Assembly (NCBI GenBank): GCA_013368445.1
Contig: JAACJO010000055.1
Location: 1 to 64,000 of the forward strand
From: Leucocoprinus leucothites
Taxonomy: Eukaryota; Basidiomycota; Agaricomycetes; Agaricales; Agaricaceae
Reading direction: 5' to 3'
DNA length: 64,000 nt
This document shows, one piece after another, positions 25,083-35,566 of the stretch. The position numbers were made by a program, and so were the translations under genes. The first letter of the stretch is position 1, and each line of letters begins with the position of its first letter. Below the pieces are notes generated by a model. That model ran no database searches. It had not been told where the DNA came from and saw only the letters and a program-made list of their open reading frames with translations.

Positions 25083-25455
25083 TGTTGAATCACGTGCGCG
25101 TTTACACGCTGCTACGTTCGTGTTCACTCTCAATTATGACATATGCATTCTATTATTAGATACCACTATGTTCACGCACCGATACTTCGTGCGGACTATA
25201 CATGTTTTACTATATGTTTTACCTGTACCCTTTACCACCTTGAAACGATGGTGTAATACCCTCTTTATAGTAGAATTATTCGAACTCTTTAGTATAAATA
25301 CCTTGTATTTTCCTCGTTATTCTACAGTCAATTCTATACTCTCAGTCGCAACTACTACCTCGAACCTACTCCCATAACAGACTAACTGCCTAGTAAAGTG
25401 AGTACTGACCTCGTCGTCTACCTTCACCGCTACGCTCCCCGTTGCTGCTTCGACA
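25083..25455 (+). repeat. 3' LTR of the copia element
   Basis: This is a 373-bp copy of the left LTR with about three single-base differences, followed by the GTCGC target duplication at 25456-25460. Confidence 0.95.
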
Positions 25456-26109
25456 GTCGCAATGCAGTTCTGGATCTTACCTCGTCTGGAATGAGATAGA
25501 CGGCATCATACACAAGAAGCGTGACAGCAATGCCTAGCAAGGGTTGGTAGTGGTTCAAATGGGCATACTGACATGAGCGTACTTCGAATGTAGGTGTTTA
25601 TCCGTATCCTGTTCAAGTCAGCGGCATAATCTTCTGGCGCAAGTCCCCACTGGTCGGCCATCTCGAGCTATGGTGCGTAGCGATTAATGAAGCGAGTGAA
25701 GGATTTAGAGATGGAGATGTTCAGACATCGAGTTTTGCTGCTGTATTTATGGAGCTTCGAAGCCCTAGAACGGGTCTGTATTCGGTTTCAGGCGACCAAT
25801 AAAACACTTCAAGGATAATAAGAATTGACAGACATGGTTTCAGCGGGGGTTTAATCATCAAAGAACAACACAGGTAGCAGATACCGTCCACGCGGTCATC
25901 AAATGAATCAACGCAAAACTGACCCTGACCTCACAACATTGTTAGGGCCTTCCTTTTCGTGCGATTTCAACAGTACTGATCAAGACTGGCTCTAGAACCA
26001 GGGAATCTCTATACGGGCTGTCCATAGGGCAATGATGCTTGTGATCAAGTTCTTGGACGGATCTTACCAGAACACAGAGGAAGTGACCAAAGGGATGGTA
26101 GATGGACGA

Positions 26110-26330
26110 CTATTGCTCCTCGATCAAAGGCTTATCAAATTCATGAGCAGGGGCAAGCTTCACAGTCAAGAAATGCAACCACGGTGTGGGGACCACCGCC
26201 TTGATTGAGGTGGAAACTTGGTGAGCCGGAGAGTCAGAGTGTTGGTCAATGTACCACATAGGCGTGCCACTTCATCTTGTGTTCCTTGTACTTGAGTCTC
26301 ATTACGAACAAAACGAAGTGTGGTATTCCA
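26110..26330 (-). pseudogene. Remnant of a small membrane-protein gene, copy C
   Basis: The stop is at 26110-26112, preceded by the conserved C-terminal piece LHFLTVKLAPAHEFDKPL. The segment that in unit A encodes the second hydrophobic helix is deleted here, so no functional product is expected. Confidence 0.3.
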
Positions 26331-26410
26331 CTACTTCCCATTATCCACAGCACTGGCAGGGAAAATGGAGTTGGGTACGTCGTACACCATGGTAGTTGAG
26401 CTTCTATTTC

Positions 26411-27793
26411 TCAACCAACGTGCGAACTCATCCAACTAAATTTATCACGTACTACAATTTTTCGTTCTATTATTCCGATCTCAGGTAATGCCCCACTCTT
26501 CGCCAACTCGGCTTGCTTAGTCTGGAGAGTCAGACTCTTGTCCCTCACATTTTGAAGATCATAGAGTTCAATGTCCGTGTTGAAGTAGCTGTCCGAGAAC
26601 CGCTCCTCTTCACTGCTATTGCCATGATCTTCTTCTTCGATATCATCGTTGACCTGTTCATCATGATCATCGGCATCCTCTTGATCGTCAGTGAGTTCGT
26701 CAAGATCGACAATTCCAGTTTGAACCTCAACAGGAGTCCAATCAAGAGGTCCCTCCGCATCCTTAACAGTACGATCTCCAAGGCCTGCGAATCGCCGGTT
26801 CAAGTCCTCATAGTCCGGTATCTGGTTAAACTCGAGTCCAAGGCTGTATTCCAGAAGATAGCCAAACACAAGTGGAAATCCGATTCCGAGTTTATCACCA
26901 GACGCTGCGGCTTTTATGATTTTGACATGTTGCACGGTTCGTAGAGATGATTGACAATGAATGGAGGGAGGCCGTTTCCATGGAAGATTGCCTCGTAGGA
27001 TGAAGAAGGCAGTGTAAGCGAGTGATTCGAGGTCGTCTCGCGATGCCAGTTCTAAAAAAGAAGAATATATGCGTTCAATAATGGGAGCGGGTGAATTGGC
27101 TGTAGATGAAATAGTTGCGTGCGCACCAATACCGTTATGTGCGTTGAGGCTAGCCCAGTCGAGCGTTCCAACGATATGCTTTTTCTCTGATAACGGGCCA
27201 TATTTGGATGGAATGTCATTGTCATGCTTGAGAGGTCGAGCTATTCCAAAATCGATGAGTTTGATTTTTGATGGGTCCGTTAGTGATAGTAGGATATTTG
27301 CGGGTTTGATGTCTCGGTGTATGAAACCGAGTTTATGGATGTGTTCCAAGACAGAAAGCTTGACGAACAATCAGTGATATTATGTACGATCGGAAAAAAA
27401 TAGCCGTACCATTTGCTCAACGACGCGGGTGGCGGTATTTACAGCTACAGGTCCTTTCACGCATGACCGAATACTAGGCCCTAATAACTCCATAGATAAA
27501 TACTCGAAATGTGGATGTTGGATATATCCATATAGGATCGGAATTACGGGATGGTCGTGTAGGATTTGGTGCACTTGACTTTCATAACGCAGAATAGGTC
27601 GTTTCACTCGTTGAGAGACTCGGACTTTTTTGATGGCAACTGGTTTGTTGGTATCATCTTCCACACCGTGAAAGATGATGCCCTAGTGATTATGGTTAGT
27701 ATTATGGTGTAGTGGGGAGAGCAGGAGGGAAAAGCTTACGTGACAGCCTGTATCGAGGAGTTTAGTGATGCGATATATTTTTGGAGGCGACAT
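26411..27793 (-). CDS. Casein kinase 1-like Ser/Thr protein kinase (intact copy)
   Basis: Four exons are visible: 27740-27793, 27410-27682, 27127-27358 and 26411-27051, all with GT...AG introns. The protein starts MSPPKIYRITKLLDTGCHG, and an adjacent VAIKKVRV supplies the ATP-binding lysine. GFIHRDIKPANILLSL is the catalytic loop, KIKLIDFGIARPL the metal-binding loop, and GTLDWASLNAHNGI joins ELASRDDLESLAY across intron 3, the junction expected from CK1 NAHLGIE..RRDDLES. LRGNLPW and a C-lobe FGYLLEYSLGLEFNQIPDY follow. This CK1 signature replaces the usual APE. After the domain comes an acidic tail of roughly 120 residues (DDQEDADDHDEQ). Substrates are unknown. The gene sits between the DUF6533-like and metallothionein genes in every unit, and only this copy is free of visible lesions. 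Confidence 0.88.
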
Positions 27794-28265
27794 GATGGTG
27801 GGTTTGGTGAAGGAGCGGATGCAAATGTCGATGATCCGGTCATTTCCCAAAATATACTGTATGATTCTCCCACGCGAATTAAGTATACCCCAGAACTAAT
27901 TTGGACAGCGATCGCATTACTTTCTAATGTGTCGCTTATTCCTTCTACTGATGTACCTCATAATCTAATATATTTTTGTATCTTGCCTGTTTGTGTGGGG
28001 GATGTAAGTTTCACAATATCTTCTCCGAGCCTTAAAATGTTTGATTTCACCGCGTTTGTAGACTCGGACGAATGCATCACCAACATATACTCATCATCCA
28101 TTCAATAGCATCTCCAAACTATACATCTTCAAACTACATATATCACGCATAACACAAACAAGCGAAGTCGATACCGGTAACCGCATAATTTGAATCGTTA
28201 CCCCTATCACCACAAGGCCATTTGGACGTAGGTGGAGTGATTATGGGGGTGGGGGGCGAGTGAAT

Positions 28266-28531
28266 TTAGCAGTTGCAAGTGCATTCTGCCGCAGTGCAAG
28301 TACAGTTGTTCTCGGTGCACTTGCAAGTTCCCGCAGCGCATTTGCAGCTATGTAAAGGATATCATTAGCGAGGAAGGTAGATAATATGACACCGGACTTA
28401 CTTCTCTTGGGCCTTGCAGGCGCTGTTGCCGCAGGCGTAGTCAACGGGGACGGCGGTGGTCTACGAGTGAAGGGGGAAGTCAGATTAAGTTACGGATGTG
28501 ATGGGTAGAGTCGGCGTACAGTGAAAGTCAT
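28266..28531 (-). CDS. Metallothionein, 50 residues, 11 cysteines
   Basis: Three small exons are joined by GT...AG introns: 28520-28531 (MTFT), 28402-28460 (donor GTAAGT) and 28266-28347. The joined frame is complete, giving 50 residues. After an N-terminal stretch with ACGNSAC come CKC, TCKC, NCTC and ECTCNC, so 11 of about 40 residues are cysteine in Cys-X-Cys pairs. Aromatic residues are limited to one Phe and one Tyr. This pattern defines small fungal metallothioneins, cytosolic binders of Cu(I), Zn or Cd. The specific metal cannot be read from the sequence. A TATATATA box lies 83 bp upstream, and the gene is divergent from SAC3. The gene is too short and too split to appear as a long open frame. 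Confidence 0.85.
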
Positions 28532-29041
28532 AGTAAAGTTAGAGTTGTTCAAAGTCGATAAAAGAACTTCAGGTGTCTGAATTTCTGATCTTTCACTGCA
28601 CAGAGTGCTCCAGTATATATACCTCTGAGTCCCTATTTATTCGTGTTTGCGAGCCTACAGAGTCAAACCCAGAATACTCCCAGAATGAATGATGGTAAAC
28701 GCCACCTTGATCTGACGGCAACACATCTGGCCTCTCGTTGGTTCCTCCATCTAATGGCTCATTACCGAATTCGGTGTGCAAGGATTTGACTGGTCATCCA
28801 AAAAATCCCTCAATTTGTACATGTTAGTAGCGCCTACAAGTCCCGCTGAGTCATCCGGCGTTTCAGTAGGTATCCAGAAAAAAGCGCACAGAAAGTGGAT
28901 GGGCGTCTAAGTCGACCAAGGGTACGCGGTCCTTTGTTTGTCGTTAATGCTGATACCAAACAAACTGACTCTGACACCGGGATCACTGAGCAAACTCACA
29001 TCACATTCGTCCGCGCGCTCGTCCTACCAGGTCTCCGGTTC
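28532..29041. promoter_or_regulatory. Shared divergent promoter, metallothionein (minus) / SAC3 (plus)
   Basis: About 510 bp separate the two start codons. TATATATA at 28614-28621 points toward the metallothionein. A TGCACAC, matching the metazoan metal-response core TGCRCNC, occurs on the minus strand near 28776, which may be chance. The same intergenic region was duplicated at about 8817-9314 and 15597-16080. Confidence 0.55.
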
Positions 29042-32000
29042 ATGAACTCAACATATACACACGGGCCTCCCCGTACAACACGTGGAGGAGGCGTAGGTGG
29101 TGGTGGCGGTGGTCGAGGACATTCACGCAATCGTCAATGGACCGCCAACACTGGTTCTTCTTCAACGACGGGTACAGGACATGGTACGGAGGGTGAGAGA
29201 TGGGAACGCGGGGGTGCACCTGGGAGAGGAAGTGGTCGAGGTCGTGGAGGACCCCGGGGGAGGGGAGCGATACCAGGCAGAAAGTTTCCGAATCAGACAC
29301 TGAGGAATAATTATTCTGCGAAGCCGACGACGACGACAACAACGGTGGCAGCGAATGTGAATTCACATCAGGATATGAAAGAGGAGGATATGTTTGATGC
29401 GACACATCATGATGATGAAGAAGAGGAGGGAGATGATGCGGAGGAGTTTGAGTTTCCAGAAATTCAGGAACCCGAATTCGAGACGCAAGAGGAGAGAGAA
29501 AAGTTCTACCAAGAGGTATATCTCCCACTTTAAGAGTTTCAACAAATACTCAGATTCTTTCAGCTCGTCAAAGCACGCGAAGCCGAACGCAAAAGAGCCA
29601 TCGCAGAAGGCAAAATGGATGACCCTCTCGTCCCTAAGCGACTCGAAGACGCCATCACAATGGTTGGCACATGCATGGACATGTGTCCCCGCTTTGAACG
29701 ATACAGACGCGAACGCGAAAATAACCTATTCGAATGGGAAACCGTACGCCACTCTATTCCCTCTCTTCACCAAAAAAGATAAACCTCTTGTCGTTATTAT
29801 TATAGATTCCCGGAACGAAACGCGTAGATCATAAACGCGCTGTCAAGATGTACGAACGTGCTGCTGGTGATAAAACTCTTCCTTCAGATTTACGTCCGCC
29901 CAAAGTTCTCAAGGCGAGTGTTCATTCATTTTCCCACTATTTGCAAGAGCTACTGAAGATATGTCAACTCGTATTTAGAGAACCCTGGACTACCTATTCC
30001 ATGACCTCCTCCCTCGCGGTGGCTTCTCTCAGACATATACATTCATACGTGATCGTTCCCGATCCGTACGGAACGATTTCACAATGCAACATGAATCCGG
30101 ACCGATAGCTATTGAATGCCATGGCCGGTGTGCAAGATTCCACATTTTGGCATTACACTTCGAGAGAGATAAACCTGGGTTTTCAGTCGCGCTGGAAGAA
30201 CAGCAGCTTATGAACAGTATGTCCAACCGTTATTTCATGCTCATTTACATCCTCACTCTCACACCCTTACCAACAGCCCTGCAAAGCCTCAAAGAATTTT
30301 ATGACGAGCAACGATCCTCCTACACATCCCCCAACGAACTCGAAATGCGGGTTTACCACCGCCTAATCCATATTCGTGACCAACGCGAACGGCACGAAGA
30401 ACTCCCCCCTCATATCACCTCTGACCCCGTCTTCAAACTCACCACCTTCTTCCGTCAGAGGGTGCAACAAAATTCTGCCCCTATTACTAAAACATCTACA
30501 CTTCTTGTAGATGCGGAAGCGATGAGGTTGTTTGGTGAACTAGCGGGGGTGTTGGGAGAGCGAGGGAATACGGTTATGATTTATCTCGTAGCGTGTCTAC
30601 TTGAGAGGTTGTTTGGGAAGGATACGATTGAGGATATTGAGAATATTAGAGGGTCGTTAAGGATCCAGGATGTAATTGATGGCAAGGTGGACGGGGAGGG
30701 GGAGATTGGTGAGAGGGAGAGTGGAGGAGGGTTTGTGGAGGAGGATGGGGATATGGAGATGGGGGAGGGTGAGGAGGAAGAGAATTTTGTGGAGGATGAT
30801 CATGCAGTGTATGAGGAAGTTCATGAACCTGCACCTGCGACGGGCGTATTTAGCGCACCCACGTCATTTTTTGCTCAACAACCAGTGGCAGCGACATCAG
30901 CATTCGCGAACCTCGCGTCAGCAGGTCCAACGAGCGTATTTGGTGGTCGAACTTTCGGTGCTACCACTACCTCAACACAACCCACCTCTGTGTTTGGTAT
31001 CCCCCCGCCACAGAAAGTGGAAGAGCCTAAACCACTATCACAACAACAGCCATTATCGATATTCGGCGCAGCCAGCCGAAAGTCGTTGGCCGATGCGCCT
31101 CCTATCGATGGTGGTGATACACCTGGAGATATAAAGAATAGTGGTGAAATTTCGGGGCTATTCTCGACGTCGCCGCAACCTCCGACGGGATTTGGTGGGG
31201 CATTTAGTGCAGTGCCTAGTAAGTTTCGTTTTAATAACACATATTTGGGTTTTTGTTGACCTAGTGGATGTATTAGGTCCGTTCGGAACACAAGCTCAGG
31301 CAGGAACGACAGCAACGAAAGCTCCGACGTCGTTCTTCGGTACGCCACCGACTGGAAGTGTGAAAGAGGAGCAGGGGCAAGAACAGGGGAAGGGGATACC
31401 TTTGTTCTTTGGCAAACAGCCTGCGTTGAATCCGAGTGCGCAGGCATTTGTGCCTTTGTCTGGTTCGATTTTTGGTGCGAATACTGCTGGTGGTAGTAGT
31501 GGTGGTGCCCAGATGGGTGGGTTCGGGTTCGGTCCGACACCTTCTCCCGCGCCCGTTGTTCAACAGCCATCAACAACACCCACACCACCAGCAGCCCCGA
31601 CGTCAGCGCCGACAGTAACGACGACACCAACAGCACCTCCACTAACACGTCCCCGCAAATCCATTACACCTCCTTCACTTCGTATCGACACTGGCTCGTT
31701 GAGCACTTCACCTACATCGACACCCGTTGGGAAAGATGGGTTACCTATTATACCTATGCCTATCCCTCCTACACCTTCCAGTACAGCCACACCTTCACGT
31801 CCTCAGCAACAAGGGGAAGAGAAACCGAGAGGGCTTCGTGCAGAACCTACGGTCGTGGTGGTAGAGTCGCCAAAGGTGCCTCCGGCGCTTGGGAGGAGGA
31901 TGCCTGTTTCGTTACCTGGGACGCCTGGTGCGACGGATATAGCTGTTCCGCATCCGATTCTGGGGTGGGTAGGTGCGAATGGGGAGAGTTTGAGTCTGCC

Positions 32001-34852
32001 TGTGACGCCTACTGGGTCTGGGAGTTTTAATACGGGTGTGAGTGGGGGGATGTTGACGCCTAGTGGGAGTGGGACGTTGACGCCTGGTGGGAGTGTGGGG
32101 AGTGTATTGAGCCCGTTGGATATGCCGAGTTTTCCTTCTGGGTCTGGGTTGGGTTCGGCTTCGAGCTCGCCGAGGAAGTTGGGGAGGGGAGGTATAGGAG
32201 GAGGGGGAAGTCAGAGTTTGTTGACGAGTACTTTGTTGAGGAGGGACAAGGGGAAGGGGAAGGCGGTGGATGGCCTTGTTCCTTTCTCAATAGCAATTCC
32301 TCCTCCTCCTGCCCCTGTTCCTTCCTCGGCATTAGTAACGACGGGGAAGTTGGCAGGAGATGAAGAACACGTACCAAGTAACACTGAGCTCAAAACTCTC
32401 GCATCTACACACTATACCCACTTACTCCTCTCTAAGATATGGGCGAAATGGAGGAACAAGTACGAGAGTGCGATCAAGTGGGCTGAGGCTGTGCAGAGCT
32501 CAGATGCATATCGTAATCGAAGGGCAAAGTTGAAGATGAGGAGGAAGAGAAGGATGCTTGAGGCAGCCGAGGGGGAGGAGGAAGGGCAGACTGAGGAGAG
32601 GGAAGGGGAGAGGGCGATGGTGAAAGCCGATGCGTCGCCCAGTAGTGCTAGGAAGAGGCAGAGGAAGAAGAGGATTTCGGATGTGTTTGTTGAGCCTAGG
32701 ACGGATGAGGAGATTGCTAGACGGTTTAAAGAGGTATGTGACTATCTCGCTTGTTCCCGTTCACTCGTGGACTTATACCGATAAACAGAATCGAGTGGAG
32801 AATCAGACGCTGTGGGCACAAGGATCTTACCTCTCGACTATCCGGACGTACATCCACTCTCTGACCACCACGACAACAAAAGCACTCTACCACTCGTACA
32901 GCGACGAGAGAAAAAAGCAGAAACCATGGAATATATGGTTATCCCTCAACCCCGAAAGCGACTCCTCAGCAATTTGGTTAGAGCGGAAATTTGATGTGCC
33001 GAAGAGTGGTCGGTGGGCCAATGAGAATGTCTTCGAAATACCTATTTTTGAAACTTCAACCTCGGAGGGCATGGAGAATGGGATGGCGGTGATCACGAAC
33101 GGGAAAAACAAGTCGAAGGGAAGGGAGGAAGAGGCAAAGTACACGGGGTTGATCGTGTTTGAGTGTACACCGACGGATTGGGTTAAAGATGATATTGAAA
33201 AGTACGTGTTTTTATCTCCGCTTTCTTCTGATTGTGATGAAGGTTGATTGATGTTGTTGGTTGGGTGATCTAGGAAGTATTGTGTCCTTGATGATTGTTC
33301 AAGGCTCCGCGATATCATGGATCTGCTTTCTTCGAAACGACATTATGTGCCTTCGTTGTTGATTTTAAGATGGGGTAGCGGGGATCAGTCGAAAGCAGTA
33401 GTTGAGGCTGAGGATGAGTTTGTTAATATGGTATGTGTGAAATTCTTAACTTACACACTCGGGAGAGAGCCTTGAGTTGATGGTTCGTGTGTGGGGATAG
33501 GTGAAAAAGTATGTGGATGAGTCGGTGCTTGCTGGATATGCGACGTTGGGGATCACTACGACTGTGAATCTGGATTCGGTGTTGGGTGGGGTGTTGAGGA
33601 GTGTTAAGCTGGATGTGGAGGGACGGTTGGTTAGGTCGATGACTCTTCGAGGTAATGTTCTGTGTTCTGAGTCGACTCCGTGACTTGCTGAGTTGTGTTG
33701 TAGGGATATTCAGAACGTTCGAGGAGGAGTTTAGTAATTTCCTTATAGAGTGGTTAGATAATTGTTCTGCCAATGGTGCCTGTAAGTACTCCGTCTTTCC
33801 TGATGGGATGGCCGAGGCTTATTGGTTTTGTCGCAGTCGACTGGACGTTGTATGGACATCTCGTACAAGCGACAATTGGAATGTTAAACAAGATGGGCTC
33901 GCTCGTGTCAGCTATGCTGTCGAAACAAAAACGGGATCTGCTCCCCAGCTTTGATGTGGATGCTGTGAATAGTAGCAAGTAAGTCTTCGTTGTCGTGTCT
34001 GATGTTGCTGTTTTGTTGACGAAGACGGTGTTTAGTACGGCTTATGAGACGGCTTTTACTTGGCTGTCTCGCGTCAATGATCAAGGCGATACGGAAAAGA
34101 TTGCCGTGGACCTTCAATCTCATATCAACATCGGCCAAGGTACATAGATTGATCTGTTATCTCTTATTCATCATGCTTACTTTTGGTTACAGTCTTCCCA
34201 GCACGAACATTCATCCAACACCTACTCGAACTCACAGTCCTCCGCACTGAAAAACACACCAACGTCGCTTCATCACAGGCAAGACAAGATATACCCGTTG
34301 TCGATCTGAAAGCTGCAGAGGAACTGTTTGAAGCTGCGATACAGCCGTTCCAGACACAATTGAACGTAGCGTTGAATATGAGCGTGAGGAGGTCCCCGAG
34401 GAGAAGGAGTATGTCGGAGGAAACTGAGGGTGCTTCGTACGTTTATTCTACCATTCACTTTTAAAAGGAATGGCATACTGATGATGCATGACAGACCGGA
34501 AGCCAAGCGGTTAAAGATCGCACCCTCGTTTGCGAGTTCAGTAGCATCAGCACTAGCAGCAACACAACAAGACGTCATCAGTCCACCAGCCACACCCTAC
34601 ATGAACGGCAAAACGCACTCCCCCTCGCCAAGCATCGTGAGCGATGCGTCGGTTGCTCTCACCGAGTCTGCTACTTCGGTTTCGATGTCGGGTTCACCAC
34701 CGAAGCAGGTTACGGTGGCGATGCTGCGTGCGTTGACGAAGGATATGAAAAGGAAGTACGGTTCGTTGTCTGGGTCGGCCGCGTCAGGGAAGAAGGCGGC
34801 GACGGCGGTTTCGAGTCCTTCCACACCGCTACCTTATGTTGGTAGAAGATAA
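29042..34852 (+). CDS. SAC3: SAC3/GANP-type nuclear mRNA-export protein
   Basis: The protein is the scaffold of the TREX-2 complex, which links transcribed genes to nuclear pores. The first in-frame ATG, 29042, opens MNSTYTHGPPRTTRGGG, followed by an Arg/Gly-rich and then acidic region. Exon 1 ends at 29515 and exon 2 starts at 29564. The SAC3/GANP core follows: VGTCMDMCPRFERYRRE near 29665, TLDYLFHDLLPR, SQTYTFIRDRSRSVRNDFT, then SLQSLKEFYDEQ across an intron near 30220. The intron after PPKVLK begins GC, not GT. After the core comes a long low-complexity region with FG motifs (SVFGIPPP, SIFGAASR, SIFGANTA), a basic helical segment around YTHLLLSKIWAKWRNKY, and a C-terminal domain ending LPYVGRR. 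The size, around 1,500 residues, fits fungal Sac3 proteins. Some C-terminal exon borders are approximate. Confidence 0.85.
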
Positions 34853-35566
34853 TCGTGGAAGGGGGATTGACAACTTGACCGGCGGACGAGGATATTTCGT
34901 TTGGTGGATACCACTAGACTCTTTGCTTATCCTGTATATACTTTCTTTGCGTCTTTTTTTTACCAACACTAGCATGTATTATTGACCTTTGCATATTTAT
35001 TCATTTCATCCACCTCGAGATATAAGGGAAAAAATGAAATTTCAATTGAGCCGTACAAACATGCGCTCAAGCCGTACACTACTGCTCCCCAACGCACTGC
35101 ACTGAGTAGTATCATAATGCAAACTGCATACAAAAAACTTTTCGTCCTAAAGACGATTGACCGTGTTACATAGGGGATAGTGATGGGGGTGGTGATAATA
35201 CATTCTGCACAAGTGGTGTAACACTTCCTACAGCAAAAGACCTACATAAGCACAACAAAGGAACGATAATGCCACACTGCGTGACTTACTTTACATTTAT
35301 TCATGAAACATACATGGAGGAAGGATAGGGGAGACGCAGGGAATGAAAGAAGGGAGAGAATGAGAGAGAGTTTACGAAATACAGTGTCCAGAATGTGAAC
35401 GAAAGGAAGAAGTGAAGTGATAAAAGCACCAGGGTCTAATAATACAAGACTTCAGCCCGCCGATAAAACTTTGTTTTACTAAGAGTGTTCATGATCTGGT
35501 AGGGGAAGGATGAGAAATAATTAAAATCCTTACATGAACCCGCATACCACGGAAGGCCGGGGAAAT
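34853..35566. other. Convergent intergenic region SAC3 / FHA gene
   Basis: This 0.7-kb stretch holds the 3' flanks of two convergent genes. It includes T-rich runs and an AGGGAGAGAATGAGAGAGAG-like purine run near 35350. No coding sequence is supported. Confidence 0.5.

Larger units (their letters stand above)
19059..25455 (+). mobile_element. Ty1/copia-type LTR retrotransposon, 6,397 bp, recent insertion
   Basis: The element has 373-bp LTRs at 19059-19431 and 25083-25455 that start TGTTG and end CGACA. By eye they differ at about three positions (for example CACATG against CACGTG near the start). A 5-bp target duplication GTCGC flanks it (19054-19058 and 25456-25460). The primer-binding site follows the left LTR directly and a purine tract precedes the right LTR. 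The internal region encodes gag, protease, integrase, reverse transcriptase and RNase H in that order. Integrase before reverse transcriptase defines the copia (Pseudoviridae-type) superfamily. Two stop codons interrupt the polyprotein, so this copy is probably non-autonomous today. Confidence 0.97.
17295..25661 (-). pseudogene. DUF6533-like membrane protein, copy C, split by the copia insertion
   Basis: The start ATG is at 25659-25661, to the right of the retrotransposon. The exon with the DUF6533 signature lies near 25480-25530. The remaining exons are left of the element, from the exon starting VRYIYRCVWILARCGH (about 18960) to the stop at 17295-17297. The element sits in intron 2, between the donor near 25478 and the acceptor near 19021, in antisense orientation to this gene. 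Independently, a TAG at 18604-18606 replaces a CAG codon kept in units A and B, so the copy is inactive even if the enlarged intron were spliced. Confidence 0.7.
16457..28890. repeat. Tandem segmental duplication, unit C, interrupted by a copia element
   Basis: This is the third copy of the block, about 6 kb once the 6.4-kb retrotransposon at 19059-25455 is discounted. It holds the only intact casein-kinase-like gene and the only intact metallothionein, and flows directly into the complete SAC3 gene. It therefore either contains the ancestral arrangement or is the copy still under selection. Confidence 0.85.

Noticed and set aside
25051..25377. Open frame covering most of the LTR, also present at 19042-19353
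   Set aside because: It lies entirely within LTR sequence and carries no protein motif.
28895..29041. Longer SAC3 N-terminus starting upstream of 29042
   Set aside because: The upstream in-frame extension has no ATG, only a GTG at 28895, and it lies in promoter DNA. The conserved start in all duplicated fragments is the ATG equivalent to 29042.
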